The notes: a model not told the origin generated them from the sequence alone. A stretch of 64,000 bases of DNA from Achromobacter seleniivolatilans (GCF_030864005.1 NZ_CP132976.1:3534001-3598000), one strand, 5' to 3'. Positions 45,726 to 55,064 are shown, counted from the stretch's first letter. Made by a program: numbers and translations.

Positions 45726-46421
45726 ATGCGCATATTGGTGATCGAAGACGATGAAGACCTGGGCGACGCACTCGTGCGCCGGCTGCGCCGTCTCGGCCAT
45801 GCGGTTGACCTGCAATCCGACGGCCTGAGCGCCGACGGCGTGCTGCAGTACGAAACCTTCGACCTGGTCATCCTGGACATCGGCCTGCCCCGGATGTCTG
45901 GCTTTGACATCCTGCACCGCCTGCGCGACCGGGGAAGCAAGACCCCCGTACTGGCGCTGACCGCCCGCATCGACATCGAAGACCGTGTCCATGCCCTGGA
46001 TACGGGCGCTGACGACTATCTGGCCAAACCCTTTGATTTCCGCGAACTGGAAGCCCGCTGCCGCGCCCTGCTGCGCCGGCCCACTGCCCAGTCGGCAGGC
46101 GTCCAGCGCTTTGGCGAACTGATCATCGACAGCGCCGCCCGGCAGGTCACCCTGGCCGGCCAGCGCATCGACCTGCCCAAACGCGAATACAGCCTGCTGG
46201 AAATCCTGCTGGCCGGCATGAACCGCGCCGTCAGCAAATCTGAAATCGCCAACAAGCTGTTCGCCTTCGATGACGACGCCGCCCCCAACGCGATCGAGGT
46301 CTACATCGCCCGGCTTCGCCGCAAGCTGGAAGGGTCGCCACTGCGCATCGAAACGCAACGCGGCACCGGCTACCTGCTGACCTCTACCGATGACCCGGCT
46401 TCCGGCTCCGAACGCGAATAG
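45726..46421 (+). CDS. OmpR-family response regulator (TctD-like)
   Basis: A 231-residue two-domain regulator. The receiver has acidic DDEDLG near the start, phospho-acceptor Asp at about residue 51 (LVILDIGLPRMSG) and the conserved Lys in DYLAKPFDF. The C-terminal winged helix shows LPKREYSLLEILLAGMNRAVSK and IEVYIARLRRKLEG. It overlaps the kinase gene by about 32 bases. The neighbouring CitMHS transporter suggests tricarboxylate sensing, as in TctDE and BctDE, but this is inferred from position. Confidence 0.92.
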   Translation: MRILVIEDDEDLGDALVRRLRRLGHAVDLQSDGLSADGVLQYETFDLVILDIGLPRMSGFDILHRLRDRGSKTPVLALTARIDIEDRVHALDTGADDYLAKPFDFRELEARCRALLRRPTAQSAGVQRFGELIIDSAARQVTLAGQRIDLPKREYSLLEILLAGMNRAVSKSEIANKLFAFDDDAAPNAIEVYIARLRRKLEGSPLRIETQRGTGYLLTSTDDPASGSERE

Positions 46422-47838
46422 CGGCACCCTGCGGCTCCACCAGCCGCGCCGCATCTCAATACGCCGCCGCCTGCTGGCCATGCTGCTGGCGTTGTTTGTG
46501 ATTGGTTTGGGCGCGCTGTATCTGCTGGTGCGCGGCTACGCCCAACAAACTGCCGACACCACCTACGACCAGCTGCTGCGCGCATCCGTGCTGTCCATGG
46601 CTGACAGCCTGCAACTGGTTCAGAACGAATGGCAGATGGATATGCCATATGCCGCGCTGGCGCTTTTGGAACAGGCGCCGCGAGACCGCGTCTTCTACCG
46701 CGTAGCGACAGGCGACGCCAGCCTGATCTCGGGCTACGCGGATCTGCCTGCCCCGCCTGAACGCGGCGCAGCCGCAAGCCCGCAGTTGTACGACGCCGCG
46801 TACCTGGGCCAACCCGTGCGCGTGGCCTGGATGGAACGCAAGATTGCCGGCCCGCAGAACACCCAGACCGCGACCATTCAAGTGGCGCAGACCCGCGAAG
46901 CGCGCAACGCCCTGTCCGCCGATATCCTCTGGCGCGGCACCTTGACGCTGATGGCGTTTACCGCCGCCGCGCTGGCGCTGGCGTACTGGGGCCTGCGCCG
47001 TTCGCTATCGCCTATTCAGCGCATTGAACGTGAACTGGCGGCGCGCAGCGCATCCGATCTGCACCCCATCAACGCCCCCGTGCCAGAAGAGCTGGACACG
47101 CTGGTGCATTCGCTGGACGGTTTCATGGGGCGTCTGTCGGACAACCTGGACACCTTGCGTCTGTTCATCGCCGAAGCCGCGCACCAGCTGCGTACCCCGC
47201 TCGCCGCGCTGCACGCGCAAATGGAAGTGGCGCTGGACGAAGAAGATCCCGCAGAACAGCGCCGCAGTCTGCTGGCCGTACTGCGCAACGCCGAGAAATT
47301 GTCGCGCCTGGTCAATCAGCTGTTAAGCGACGCCAGTGTCATTCACCGCAGCAACCTCAAGCATTTCCAAGCCGTAAATCTGGCCGAACTACTGAGCCAG
47401 GCGGTCTACGACACGGTGCCTCAAGCCGATCCCCAGCCCGACGTGCGGCTGCACCTGCCTGCCACGGCTGCGAAAGATCCTCCAGAAGTCATCGGCGACA
47501 GCCTGATGCTGCGTGAAGCCTTCAAGAACCTGATCGACAATGCCCTGCGCCACGGCGCGTCGGATGACGGCCACATCAGCATCCGGTTGGACCGCCACGA
47601 CGGCGACTGGCGCATCACGGTATCCGACCACGGGCCAGGCATTCCCCCGGCGCTGGCCCAAGCCGCCTTCGAACGCTTTGTGCGCGGCCCCAACCCGCGC
47701 GCGCCCGGCGCTGGCCTGGGCATGTCCATCATCAAGCGCGTCGTCGATATCCATCAAGGCAGGCTCAGCCTGAGCAATCGCGTTGGCGGCGGCCTGGATG
47801 CCGTCGTCACCTTACCTGCCCACCGCCATGATGCGTAA
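46390..47838 (+). CDS. Sensor histidine kinase (TctE-like)
   Basis: A 482-residue membrane kinase. The first membrane helix is near residues 25-45 (LLAMLLALFVIGLGALYLL) and the second near 180-197. The periplasmic sensor between them (about 46-178) is of the 2CSK_N type of TctE. A HAMP linker follows, then the His box EAAHQLRTPLAALHAQ (His near 264), N box FKNLIDNALRHG, and ATP-lid motifs DHGPGIP and GAGLGMSII. It overlaps both the regulator gene before it and the binding-protein gene after it, so the three are made together. Confidence 0.93.
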   Translation: MTRLPAPNANSGTLRLHQPRRISIRRRLLAMLLALFVIGLGALYLLVRGYAQQTADTTYDQLLRASVLSMADSLQLVQNEWQMDMPYAALALLEQAPRDRVFYRVATGDASLISGYADLPAPPERGAAASPQLYDAAYLGQPVRVAWMERKIAGPQNTQTATIQVAQTREARNALSADILWRGTLTLMAFTAAALALAYWGLRRSLSPIQRIERELAARSASDLHPINAPVPEELDTLVHSLDGFMGRLSDNLDTLRLFIAEAAHQLRTPLAALHAQMEVALDEEDPAEQRRSLLAVLRNAEKLSRLVNQLLSDASVIHRSNLKHFQAVNLAELLSQAVYDTVPQADPQPDVRLHLPATAAKDPPEVIGDSLMLREAFKNLIDNALRHGASDDGHISIRLDRHDGDWRITVSDHGPGIPPALAQAAFERFVRGPNPRAPGAGLGMSIIKRVVDIHQGRLSLSNRVGGGLDAVVTLPAHRHDA

Positions 47839-48931
47839 CGCCCTGTCTACCCTGCGATGGTTTGCCGCAACGGCCGCGTTGCTGCTGGCCACGACCGGCC
47901 ACGCTCAGGAAGTCAGTAGCAGCGGACTCACGCTGGGTCCAGCGGACGCCAGGAACGTGCTGGTCTTGCATGCGTCAAACAGCGTGCAGGTGTTTAAAGG
48001 CGTGCTGGAGGACTTCAGCAAACTGAATCCCGCGATACGCCTGGAGTACACCGAGCTGACCACGCAGGAGCTCTATAGCGAAACCATAACCCGCGCACGA
48101 ACGGAGCCAGCGGCGAAATCCGGCCCGGACCTGATCATCAGCAGTGCCATGGATCTGCAAATGAAGCTGGTCAATGATGGCCACGCGCAAGTCCATATCT
48201 CGGCCGAAACGCGGGCGCTGCCCGCCTGGGCCAACTGGCGGGATGAGGTCTTCAGCATCGGCACCGACCCGATCGTCATGGTCTACAACACGCAAAAGCT
48301 TGACCCCGCCCGCGTGCCTCACACCCGCCGTGAACTGCTGTCTTTGCTGCAAGCGCCCGACCAGCCTCTGGCCGGCAAGATATCGACCTATGACGTGCAG
48401 GGCAGCGGCATCGGATACTTGGCCGCCACGCAAGACACGCGGTTGGACAGCATGGCAGGCGCCCTTCTGGCCGCATTCGGCCGCAACGGCGTCACCGTGC
48501 ATGCGTCAACCGAAGACGCGCTGGACAAGCTGCAACGCGGCGACGTCACGCTGGCCTACAACCTGCTGGAGTCTTATACCCAGCACCGCATCGACCAGGG
48601 TGCGCCGCTAGCCATCATTTATCCGCAGGACTACACGCTGATGCTGTCGCGCTCGGCGATCATTCCGAAACAGGCGCCGCGCGGGGATCTGGGCGCGCTG
48701 CTGCTGGATTACCTGCTGTCCCCAAGAGGCCAGGACATGTTGGCCAAACAGTCGGGCATGCGGCCTGTCGGCGCGTCCGATGTACCCGCCGCAGGCATAC
48801 GTCCGATGAGTCTGGGCGTGGGCCTGTTGGTGTATCTGGACCCGTTGAAGAAACGTCACTTCCTGGATTTATGGCGTGCGGCCGTGCTTCCCGCCGTTCC
48901 TCTGTCCAGCCCGGCCAGTGTCCCGCACTGA
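47828..48931 (+). CDS. Periplasmic iron-type substrate-binding protein coupled to the kinase
   Basis: A 367-residue protein. A signal peptide ends near TTGHAQE. The rest resembles the iron/sulfate-type binding proteins (VLVLHASNSVQVFKGVLEDFS, then PDLIISSAMDLQMKL and PIVMVYNTQKLDPARVP), including PgtC, the periplasmic partner of the PgtB sensor in Salmonella. It overlaps the kinase stop (ATG 47828, or 47831). There are no permease or ATPase genes beside it, so it is more likely a sensor partner of the kinase than part of a pump. The ligand is unknown; the CitMHS neighbour suggests a carboxylate or a phospho-compound. Confidence 0.85.
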   Translation: MMRNALSTLRWFAATAALLLATTGHAQEVSSSGLTLGPADARNVLVLHASNSVQVFKGVLEDFSKLNPAIRLEYTELTTQELYSETITRARTEPAAKSGPDLIISSAMDLQMKLVNDGHAQVHISAETRALPAWANWRDEVFSIGTDPIVMVYNTQKLDPARVPHTRRELLSLLQAPDQPLAGKISTYDVQGSGIGYLAATQDTRLDSMAGALLAAFGRNGVTVHASTEDALDKLQRGDVTLAYNLLESYTQHRIDQGAPLAIIYPQDYTLMLSRSAIIPKQAPRGDLGALLLDYLLSPRGQDMLAKQSGMRPVGASDVPAAGIRPMSLGVGLLVYLDPLKKRHFLDLWRAAVLPAVPLSSPASVPH

Positions 48932-49033
48932 AGTGGTTCTGGCCCGAGGCTGCGTGTTTCGCTTCGGGTAGCATACGGCCCACTCTTACCCACAAGCGCT
49001 CAGCGGCTGGCAGCCGCAGCGCTCTAAAGCACC

Positions 49034-50734
49034 ATGACCTCTGATACTTCCGGCGCGATCGGCCTGCATCACAAGACGGCCCAGCAGATGCGCGACGAAA
49101 CACTGGCCGCCATACACGGTTGGTTCGAACAGCTGGAAAACCGCCAGGACGCGGACGGCACGGTGCGCCGGACGACGCTGCAAGCGGGCATCTACAAAGA
49201 GGTTCTGCTGGAATACGACCCGTCTCGCATCGTATTTGACGTGATGCCAGACTGGCACCCGAATAGCCAGGATGGGCTGCGCTCCCAAGGCCGCAATGGG
49301 CCGGTCAGCCCCGAACAGGTGCAGGAAGAGTTTGTGCCCGTACTGGCCGAGGCCGTGCGTGAACGTGTAGCCCGGCTGGCGGGCAAGCCGCAACTCGACT
49401 ACCGCTTCCGCTTTCGCGCGCAGTTTCCCACTACCGGCGGAAGGCTGAGGCTGACGCTGCTCGATCACACTGACGACGCCAAACAGCAATCGCTACGCCA
49501 GCGTGTGCAAACGTATGTGGATCAGACGTTGCTGCAAGGCAGCGCTCCCACCGCGCGCCTGGACATTACCTTTCTGTGCCGCCACCTGTTGGACCCGCAA
49601 CTTTTTCCCGAACCGGACGCCGCGTGGCTGATCCATATTTTCCAACGCGTGCTGGAACTGAATGCTGGCCAGCCGTCTCTGGCCGAGCAGCGCGGCGCCA
49701 TCATTTACGCGCTGCGCGTCTGGAGCGAGCAGCACTACCTGCCGCGTTATTTCAATATTGACCGCAACGCCTTCCGCAAGAACACCTATGAGCCAAAGCC
49801 CGGCGCCGCCCTGGCGCCGGACGACAGCGATATCGGCCTGCTGCTCTATACCGCCACACTGATCCTGCGGCACGAGCCAGGTTACGCGCGTCCTACAGGC
49901 CTGGGCTTCCTGGAGCTGGCAAAAGAACTGGGCAGTGAACGCGCCGCCGGCATGCTGACCGAAGGCAGCGGCGCGCACCCGGTTGAACATACGCGCCTGT
50001 CCAACACCGAAGTGGACTGCGCCGCCAACGATGTCCTGTCCACGATCACGCTACACATCCGTCAAGAAACTGCCACGGCCTATATCCAGGCCTTGAACTT
50101 CGTCACGCGATTGCTGCAAGAAGGTTTTCCGCCCGGCTACCAGTTTCGAGTCAAGAGCAAGGTCAAACACTACCTGTCCGTAAAGGGCCTGGCCAAGTCC
50201 GACACGCATCGGTTCTTTGCCAACGCCGCACAGCACCCGGCTGCGCTCGACGCGTTGGAAGCTTACGCTCGTGCCGCCATCAAGCCCTTTGAGTGGTACA
50301 CCGATGCCGAAGCCGAAAAGAACTGCCTGACTGGCAGTTACGCCACCTTTGCGCTGGGCTTGGCCGATGCCCGCTATTTCCCGCTGGTGCGGCACTACAT
50401 GGAATTGGTCGACGACGAACACCAATCCGCGCAAGACCGGTTCACTGCCCTGTTCATTGAACACCATGGCTTGACGCCAGCAACCGTAGACACGATCGTC
50501 GCCTGCCTGTGCTGCTGCACAGACAACTTCAGACTGCCCAAGAAACCCGCTCTGGACGACAGCGCCACCCTGGAAGCGCTGATTCAAGCGATGGCCACGC
50601 TGCAGGAGCATGACGTACCGCTGGTACGCGAACGCCTCTGCGGCCCGGACAAGAAACTGGCGATCGAGGCCCGCAAAGCGGAAGGTGAGCGCAAGACGCT
50701 GCTGCTGCGATTGCTGGGTCTGAACGGCCAATAG
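49034..50734 (+). CDS. Hypothetical protein, 566 residues
   Basis: A large soluble protein I cannot place in a family with confidence. The N-terminal 150 residues form an alpha/beta-looking segment (HGWFEQLENRQDADGTVRR, FRFRAQFPTTGGRLRLTLLD). The middle and end are mostly helical, with ILRHEPGYARPTGLGFLEL, EKNCLTGSYATFALGLADA and a cysteine cluster ACLCCCTDNFRLPKK. No signal peptide, membrane helix, Walker motif or nuclease motif was seen. It has normal local codon use and stands alone. DUF6138-like proteins have a similar size, but I could not confirm that identity. Confidence 0.6.
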   Translation: MTSDTSGAIGLHHKTAQQMRDETLAAIHGWFEQLENRQDADGTVRRTTLQAGIYKEVLLEYDPSRIVFDVMPDWHPNSQDGLRSQGRNGPVSPEQVQEEFVPVLAEAVRERVARLAGKPQLDYRFRFRAQFPTTGGRLRLTLLDHTDDAKQQSLRQRVQTYVDQTLLQGSAPTARLDITFLCRHLLDPQLFPEPDAAWLIHIFQRVLELNAGQPSLAEQRGAIIYALRVWSEQHYLPRYFNIDRNAFRKNTYEPKPGAALAPDDSDIGLLLYTATLILRHEPGYARPTGLGFLELAKELGSERAAGMLTEGSGAHPVEHTRLSNTEVDCAANDVLSTITLHIRQETATAYIQALNFVTRLLQEGFPPGYQFRVKSKVKHYLSVKGLAKSDTHRFFANAAQHPAALDALEAYARAAIKPFEWYTDAEAEKNCLTGSYATFALGLADARYFPLVRHYMELVDDEHQSAQDRFTALFIEHHGLTPATVDTIVACLCCCTDNFRLPKKPALDDSATLEALIQAMATLQEHDVPLVRERLCGPDKKLAIEARKAEGERKTLLLRLLGLNGQ

Positions 50735-51053
50735 GCCCACCGTCGCCTCCCCTGCCTGGCTCTGGCGCCGCAGCCAAAACCGATTTAACTATCCCGGTAT
50801 TTCCGTATCAGCCCCTAATTAGCGCACCATTTCTCTCATCATCCGACAGTAAGGATTTTGTCCTTCATCCCGATTTTGCGAGGATAATTTCCGCTTGAGC
50901 CCGCGGCGGCCGATCTCCATGCGCCCTCTACCGCCCGCTCATCCGCTCTGATTTGCAGCAGCCGAGCACCGCTTTTGGCTCCCAGAGGCCGAAGCGACCA
51001 CCACCTGAGACACGTAGCAGCGATTACGTTTGAACCAGCGCTGGAGGCACACC
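50735..51053. other. Intergenic region upstream of LuxR-type gene
   Basis: A 319-bp stretch without a gene I can support. It must contain the promoter for the LuxR-type regulator. A short inverted repeat AAGGAT-tttg-TCCTT lies near 50852. Nothing else stands out. Confidence 0.5.
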
Positions 51054-52139
51054 ATGGCCGAGCATCAGATTGTTTTGCGGCGCGCAATTGACGCCGTGCA
51101 TCACCTGACCGATCCCGAACCGCCCTGGCAAGACATCTTGCGCACTGCGCGGGATCTGGTTGGCGCCGACAGCGGCACGCTGATCGTCTTTGATGCCCGC
51201 AACGAGCTGCTGAATCTGTCTGCCATTGGTTTTTCGGATGCGTGTTTTTCCGACTACCAGGGCCACTATCACCGTTGCGACATTCTGGAACGGGACTCGC
51301 GGCAGGCCTTGGCCGGCACTTGGCTGGATACCGCGCGCATGTATAGCCCCGCGCAATTGCAGCGCACGGAGTTTTACACGGACTTCATGGTCAAACACCG
51401 CATGGCGCAGATTCTGTGCCTGATCGTTGAATCCAACTCAGTGATGCATGCATCGATCGGGTTCCAGCGCGCCAGTGTCGATCTCAACGCCAGCCAGCGC
51501 ATGCAGAGCGGCGATTTCGCCCAATACTTCCGCACGCTGCAAAGCCAGTTGGCGCAACGCGAAAAAACATTAGCCATCGGGTGGAAATCCATCGAAAGCG
51601 CATTCTCGGAAGTCGGCGAAGCCGTCGTGCTGCTGCACAAAGATGGCAGGGTTGAAAAAATGTCTGCGCTCGCGGTGGGGCATCTGGACGATGCCGACGG
51701 CTGGACGGTGCGTGGCGGACGATTGCGGCATGCTGATAGCAAGGTGCAGCGGCTGTTCGACACCCATTGCGCGGCCGCCATCCGGGACGGAAAAACGCGG
51801 TCAGTCGCCACCGCATCTGGCTGGGGGGAATTCTGCTGGATCGACATCAGCGTCGCGCCCGACACGTTGAGCCTGATCGGCGGCCCCTTGCTGCTGATTC
51901 GCCTGCGGCGTAAGAGTGCCTTCGCCATGCCCGACGTCATCAAACTGGAATCGGTGTTTTCCATCACGCACGCCGAAGCCGCCGTTCTTGCAGGTCTGGC
52001 GGCAGGGCACAGCGTGGAAGAAGTGGCGACCTTGCGCCGGGCTTCCGTACTGACCGTGCGCAAACAAGTGGCATCGTTGTTGAGCAAAATGGAATGTAAC
52101 CGCCAGTCGGAACTGGTACGGCTGGCTTCGTTGCTATAA
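51054..52139 (+). CDS. LuxR-type transcriptional regulator with GAF-like sensor domain
   Basis: A 361-residue regulator. GGAGG lies seven bases before the ATG at 51054. The first 170 residues resemble a GAF/PAS-like sensor (WQDILRTARDLVGADSGTLIVFD, HYHRCDILERDSRQ). A second small domain follows at about 190-290. The C-terminal LuxR helix-turn-helix has FSITHAEAAVLAGLAAGHSVEEVATLRRASVLTVRKQVASLLSKM. No AHL-binding signature is evident. The target genes and ligand are unknown; a palindrome at 52193 just after the gene may be a binding site. Confidence 0.85.
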   Translation: MAEHQIVLRRAIDAVHHLTDPEPPWQDILRTARDLVGADSGTLIVFDARNELLNLSAIGFSDACFSDYQGHYHRCDILERDSRQALAGTWLDTARMYSPAQLQRTEFYTDFMVKHRMAQILCLIVESNSVMHASIGFQRASVDLNASQRMQSGDFAQYFRTLQSQLAQREKTLAIGWKSIESAFSEVGEAVVLLHKDGRVEKMSALAVGHLDDADGWTVRGGRLRHADSKVQRLFDTHCAAAIRDGKTRSVATASGWGEFCWIDISVAPDTLSLIGGPLLLIRLRRKSAFAMPDVIKLESVFSITHAEAAVLAGLAAGHSVEEVATLRRASVLTVRKQVASLLSKMECNRQSELVRLASLL

Positions 52140-52192
52140 GCCGGACGGCGCCTGGCGTACGACTGGCGCCATCCCATGCGGCGCCACCGGCG

Positions 52193-52208
52193 TACTCAAT
52201 TTTGAGTA
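52193..52208. promoter_or_regulatory. 16-bp palindrome TACTCAATTTTGAGTA
   Basis: TACTCAA and TTGAGTA flank a two-base centre. It lies 54 bp after the LuxR-type gene and about 150 bp before the DUF4148 gene. It may be a LuxR-type operator or a weak terminator. Confidence 0.35.
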
Positions 52209-52361
52209 TGCCGCACCCACCCATGCGGCCCTACGATAAGCCGGAAGCCATCAGAGAGGGGGCATCCCAGTCCCGCAGCGGTCCTTGTCCAATCGGCCAC
52301 ATCGCATGGAGCACGGACTCAGGATAACGCTGCGGTCACGCTTATCCTCAAGGAGTACTTC

Positions 52362-52682
52362 ATGAAGCCCATTCTGACCCTCCGCGCCATCATCCCTGCC
52401 ACGCTGGCGGCCCTTGCGCTGCTGTCTGGAACCGCTGCCGCCCAAATGGGAGCCGCCCCAACCACCGCCGCGCCCGAACCTAATGTCGTCCTAAGCCGCG
52501 ATGACGTTATGCGCGATCTGGCCGCCTGGAAGCAATCCGGCGTTGAAAAAAATTGGAACAGCGACAACACACCGGATATCAACAGCCCGGAATACGTCAA
52601 CAGCTATAAAAAGTATGTGGACACAGTAAGGCCCGGCACCGCCGCGCCGCAGATGCAATCGCAGAACCCCGGCAAGTGGTGA
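52362..52682 (+). CDS. DUF4148 family small periplasmic protein
   Basis: A 106-residue secreted protein. The signal peptide (MKPILTLRAIIPATLAALAL, ends GTAAAQ) is followed by DDVMRDLAAWKQSGVEKNW and NSPEYVNSYKKYVDT, the short conserved motif of the DUF4148 proteins that are abundant in Burkholderiales. AAGGAG lies shortly before the ATG. Function unknown. Confidence 0.85.
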   Translation: MKPILTLRAIIPATLAALALLSGTAAAQMGAAPTTAAPEPNVVLSRDDVMRDLAAWKQSGVEKNWNSDNTPDINSPEYVNSYKKYVDTVRPGTAAPQMQSQNPGKW

Positions 52683-52856
52683 CGCGCTTGCCGCGTGCAT
52701 GACATGCGTAACTCGGGGCGTAAAGAGATGAGCCCAGGCGCTTTCTTGCGCCCCGATGTCCGTCGTAAGAAATTCAGCAAAATATTCGTATTTTGAAACC
52801 GCGCCCGGGCATTCCCCCTTTATCCTTCAGCGCTAGCCTATTTGGAGCGCGAAGCG

Positions 52857-53312
52857 ATGACCAACACCCACTCTCCCCAAGACGTGGAAGAACGCCTGGC
52901 CCAATCCCATCCCAGTGAACTCTACGTCCACGCCCTGCAATTATTCGAACAGGGCCGCAAGGACGAAGCCGTCAAATGGTTCTTTGCCGGGCAGCTGCGA
53001 TTTCGCTACCTGCTGATCGCCAACCCTGGCCTGCCGGAAGATGACGAGCCAGCCGCCATGGATGCGCTGAACGCCACCGTCGGCTCCAGCATCAACGAGT
53101 GGGCAGCCGGTGAACCGAACGACTGGGCCGACGCCATGCAGGCCGCGCTGGACTGGGATGCCCGCTATCCCAACCCCACCACCCCCAAAGACAAATACGC
53201 CCACGCGCTGGAAGAAACGCGCGCAGGTCTGGCATCGCTGATCCAGCAGATCCGCGACAACGTGGATATGATCCGCGAACAGCGCACAGAAGCCGGACTG
53301 GAAAACCGATAA
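52857..53312 (+). CDS. Hypothetical protein, first gene of NADAR operon
   Basis: A 151-residue acidic soluble protein. GGAG lies nine bases before the ATG at 52857. It begins MTNTHSPQDVEERLAQSHP; a TPR-like segment (ELYVHALQLFEQGRKDEAVKWFFAGQLRFRYLL) follows, then NEWAAGEPNDWADAMQAALDW and a helical end. It is seven bases before the NADAR gene, which overlaps the third gene, so all three are probably one operon. The function is unknown; the TPR-like part suggests a partner-binding role. Confidence 0.7.
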   Translation: MTNTHSPQDVEERLAQSHPSELYVHALQLFEQGRKDEAVKWFFAGQLRFRYLLIANPGLPEDDEPAAMDALNATVGSSINEWAAGEPNDWADAMQAALDWDARYPNPTTPKDKYAHALEETRAGLASLIQQIRDNVDMIREQRTEAGLENR

Positions 53313-53319
53313 TTCTCAA

Positions 53320-53877
53320 ATGACCGACACCCGCTTTCTAGATGAATTGCGCCGCCGCTACAACACCGGCGCCAAGCTCAAATACGTATATTTCTGGGGC
53401 CACCAGGCCAGCAAGCACGGCGTCACAGCCTCGTGCTTCAGCCAGTGGTATGGCGCGCCATTTGAAGTCGACAGCCAGCGCTACCCCAGCGCAGAGCACT
53501 ACATGATGGCCGAAAAGGCGCGGCTGTTCGGTGACGAAACCACGCGCGCCCTGGTGTTCAAAGCGCCAAACCCAGGCGCCGCCAAAGCGCTGGGCCGCCA
53601 GGTGCTGGGATTCAAGGAAAACGTCTGGCTGGCTGAACGCTACAACATCGTTGTACGCGCCAATCAGGCCAAATTCGGCCAAAACCCGGAACTGCGCGAT
53701 TTTCTGGCCCAGACAGGCAAACGCGTCATCGTCGAAGCCAGCCCGGTGGACCGCATTTGGGGCATCGGCATGGCGCAAGATGACGAACATATCGCCAACC
53801 CTAATCTGTGGCGCGGCCTGAACCTGCTTGGCTTCGCACTGATGCAGGTGCGCGACGAACTGGACGCCGCCAAATGA
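53320..53877 (+). CDS. NADAR family protein (YbiA-like)
   Basis: A 185-residue protein of the NADAR (DUF1768) fold. It shows FSQWYGAPFEVDSQRYPSAEHYMM and KARLFGDET near the N-terminus, then GFKENVWLAERYNIVVRANQAKF and the C-terminal RIWGIGMAQDDE with LWRGLNLLGFALM. Members act on ADP-ribose-linked or riboflavin-pathway compounds, and some remove ADP-ribose from guanine in toxin-antitoxin or phage contexts. The glutamate in the SAEHYMM helix and the R-WGIG loop are kept, so it is probably active. It is the middle gene of a three-gene operon and overlaps the next by ATGA. Confidence 0.9.
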   Translation: MTDTRFLDELRRRYNTGAKLKYVYFWGHQASKHGVTASCFSQWYGAPFEVDSQRYPSAEHYMMAEKARLFGDETTRALVFKAPNPGAAKALGRQVLGFKENVWLAERYNIVVRANQAKFGQNPELRDFLAQTGKRVIVEASPVDRIWGIGMAQDDEHIANPNLWRGLNLLGFALMQVRDELDAAK

Positions 53878-54692
53878 CCGCCATCAGCCATGCACAGGCG
53901 CTGAAGAAACTGGCCGCCGGCACCTTGGTGCAGACGCTGGACGAAGACCTGTCCCGGCTGCTGACCCGCACGATGGCAAGAGCCCGGCACGATCCTGCCA
54001 TTGCCGCCAATCCGGGTGCAGCGGCGTTGCCGCAATTGCTGCGGCGCTGGAACTGCGTGCTGCAAGCGGGTGACGATGCCGTCTCTGAGCTATACCGCCA
54101 AAAGACCGTCGTAGCGCTCGTGATCCTGCTGCACAAATACGGTATCGCCGACAGCGCCCTGACGGCGAGCGCCGATACGGCCATTGATGCAATCAACGAT
54201 GCCGTCGCGCTCAGCGACGACTTTCACCGCAAGACCAACGACATCAAGAAGGCGTTCTTACGCACGCCGCCCGCCGCCCTGAAACGCGCGCCGGGCCTGC
54301 CCGACAGCCTGACCTTCTACCGGGCGGGCGATGTGGTTTCCTACCAGTTGGACGGCCGCTATTACGCCGCGTACGTGCATCGCTGCGCCGGGATCAATGA
54401 AAGCCCCATCATCGAGTTCTACGATGCGGTTTTCGATCACGTCCCGGCGATCGAAGAGCTACAGGGTAAAGCCGCCCGGGGCCGCCGCTACAACGACGGC
54501 AGCATACATATCGAGCTGATGTCGGTCGCGGGCATGAAGTTCATGCCCGATCCCGCCGGACAGATCGTGCTGGTGAAGGCTTGCGTGGAAACACCGCCCG
54601 GCAACAGCCATCTGGGCGAGCGCATCGGACTGTACGTGGTGTCGGATGTTTTTGAGATTCAAGAAAGCGTGGACAGGATGTTTGAAGCCTGA
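53874..54692 (+). CDS. Hypothetical protein, last gene of NADAR operon
   Basis: A 272-residue protein of no family I recognise. The ATG at 53874 overlaps the NADAR stop (ATGA), which fixes the start despite possible longer reading. The N-terminal half is helical (AQALKKLAAGTLVQTLDEDLSRLL, then RQKTVVALVILLHKYGI); the second half looks like a beta-rich domain with DGRYYAAYVHRCAGINESPIIEFYDAVF and LGERIGLYVVSDVFEIQESVD. The coupling to NADAR suggests a shared pathway. Confidence 0.72.
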   Translation: MTAISHAQALKKLAAGTLVQTLDEDLSRLLTRTMARARHDPAIAANPGAAALPQLLRRWNCVLQAGDDAVSELYRQKTVVALVILLHKYGIADSALTASADTAIDAINDAVALSDDFHRKTNDIKKAFLRTPPAALKRAPGLPDSLTFYRAGDVVSYQLDGRYYAAYVHRCAGINESPIIEFYDAVFDHVPAIEELQGKAARGRRYNDGSIHIELMSVAGMKFMPDPAGQIVLVKACVETPPGNSHLGERIGLYVVSDVFEIQESVDRMFEA

Positions 54693-54698
54693 CGCCCG

Positions 54699-55064
54699 TC
54701 AACTGACGCTGCGGCGCCCCGCCAGCACCGCTTCGCTTGCGCTGCGGGCCTCCACTTGCCGAACGAGTCTGTAGCCAGCGCGACGGTACCGTTCGCGAAT
54801 CAGATCATTGCCGTGCGAACCTAAAAAAACGGCGGCCACGGCCCCCATCAAGCACAGCCAAACATGCAGCATGTGCGCGAGCGGCGCGCTTTGGTTGGCC
54901 GACAGCACGAAAACCATCAGCCCGAGCGCATATGCGCCAGCAATCTTCCAATGCTGCTGACGAACCGCCCAGAACCCGCCATACAGAAAGGCAGGCCAAT
55001 TCCAGCCCGCTGCAACCGCCAACAGCCGGCCTTTCCTGTCGCAGTAGATGTAGTAACTGTGCAT
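54699..55064 (-). CDS. DUF2628 family membrane protein
   Basis: A 121-residue inner-membrane protein. The start MHSYYIYCDRKGRLLAV at 55064 is preferred; the longer in-frame start at 55118 adds 18 residues without support. The WNWPAFLYGGFWAVRQQHWK segment is the DUF2628 hallmark. Two hydrophobic stretches follow (AYALGLMVFVLSA and WLCLMGAVAAVFLG). It converges with the third gene of the NADAR operon only six bases away. Function unknown. Confidence 0.8.
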   Translation of the reverse strand: MHSYYIYCDRKGRLLAVAAGWNWPAFLYGGFWAVRQQHWKIAGAYALGLMVFVLSANQSAPLAHMLHVWLCLMGAVAAVFLGSHGNDLIRERYRRAGYRLVRQVEARSASEAVLAGRRSVS

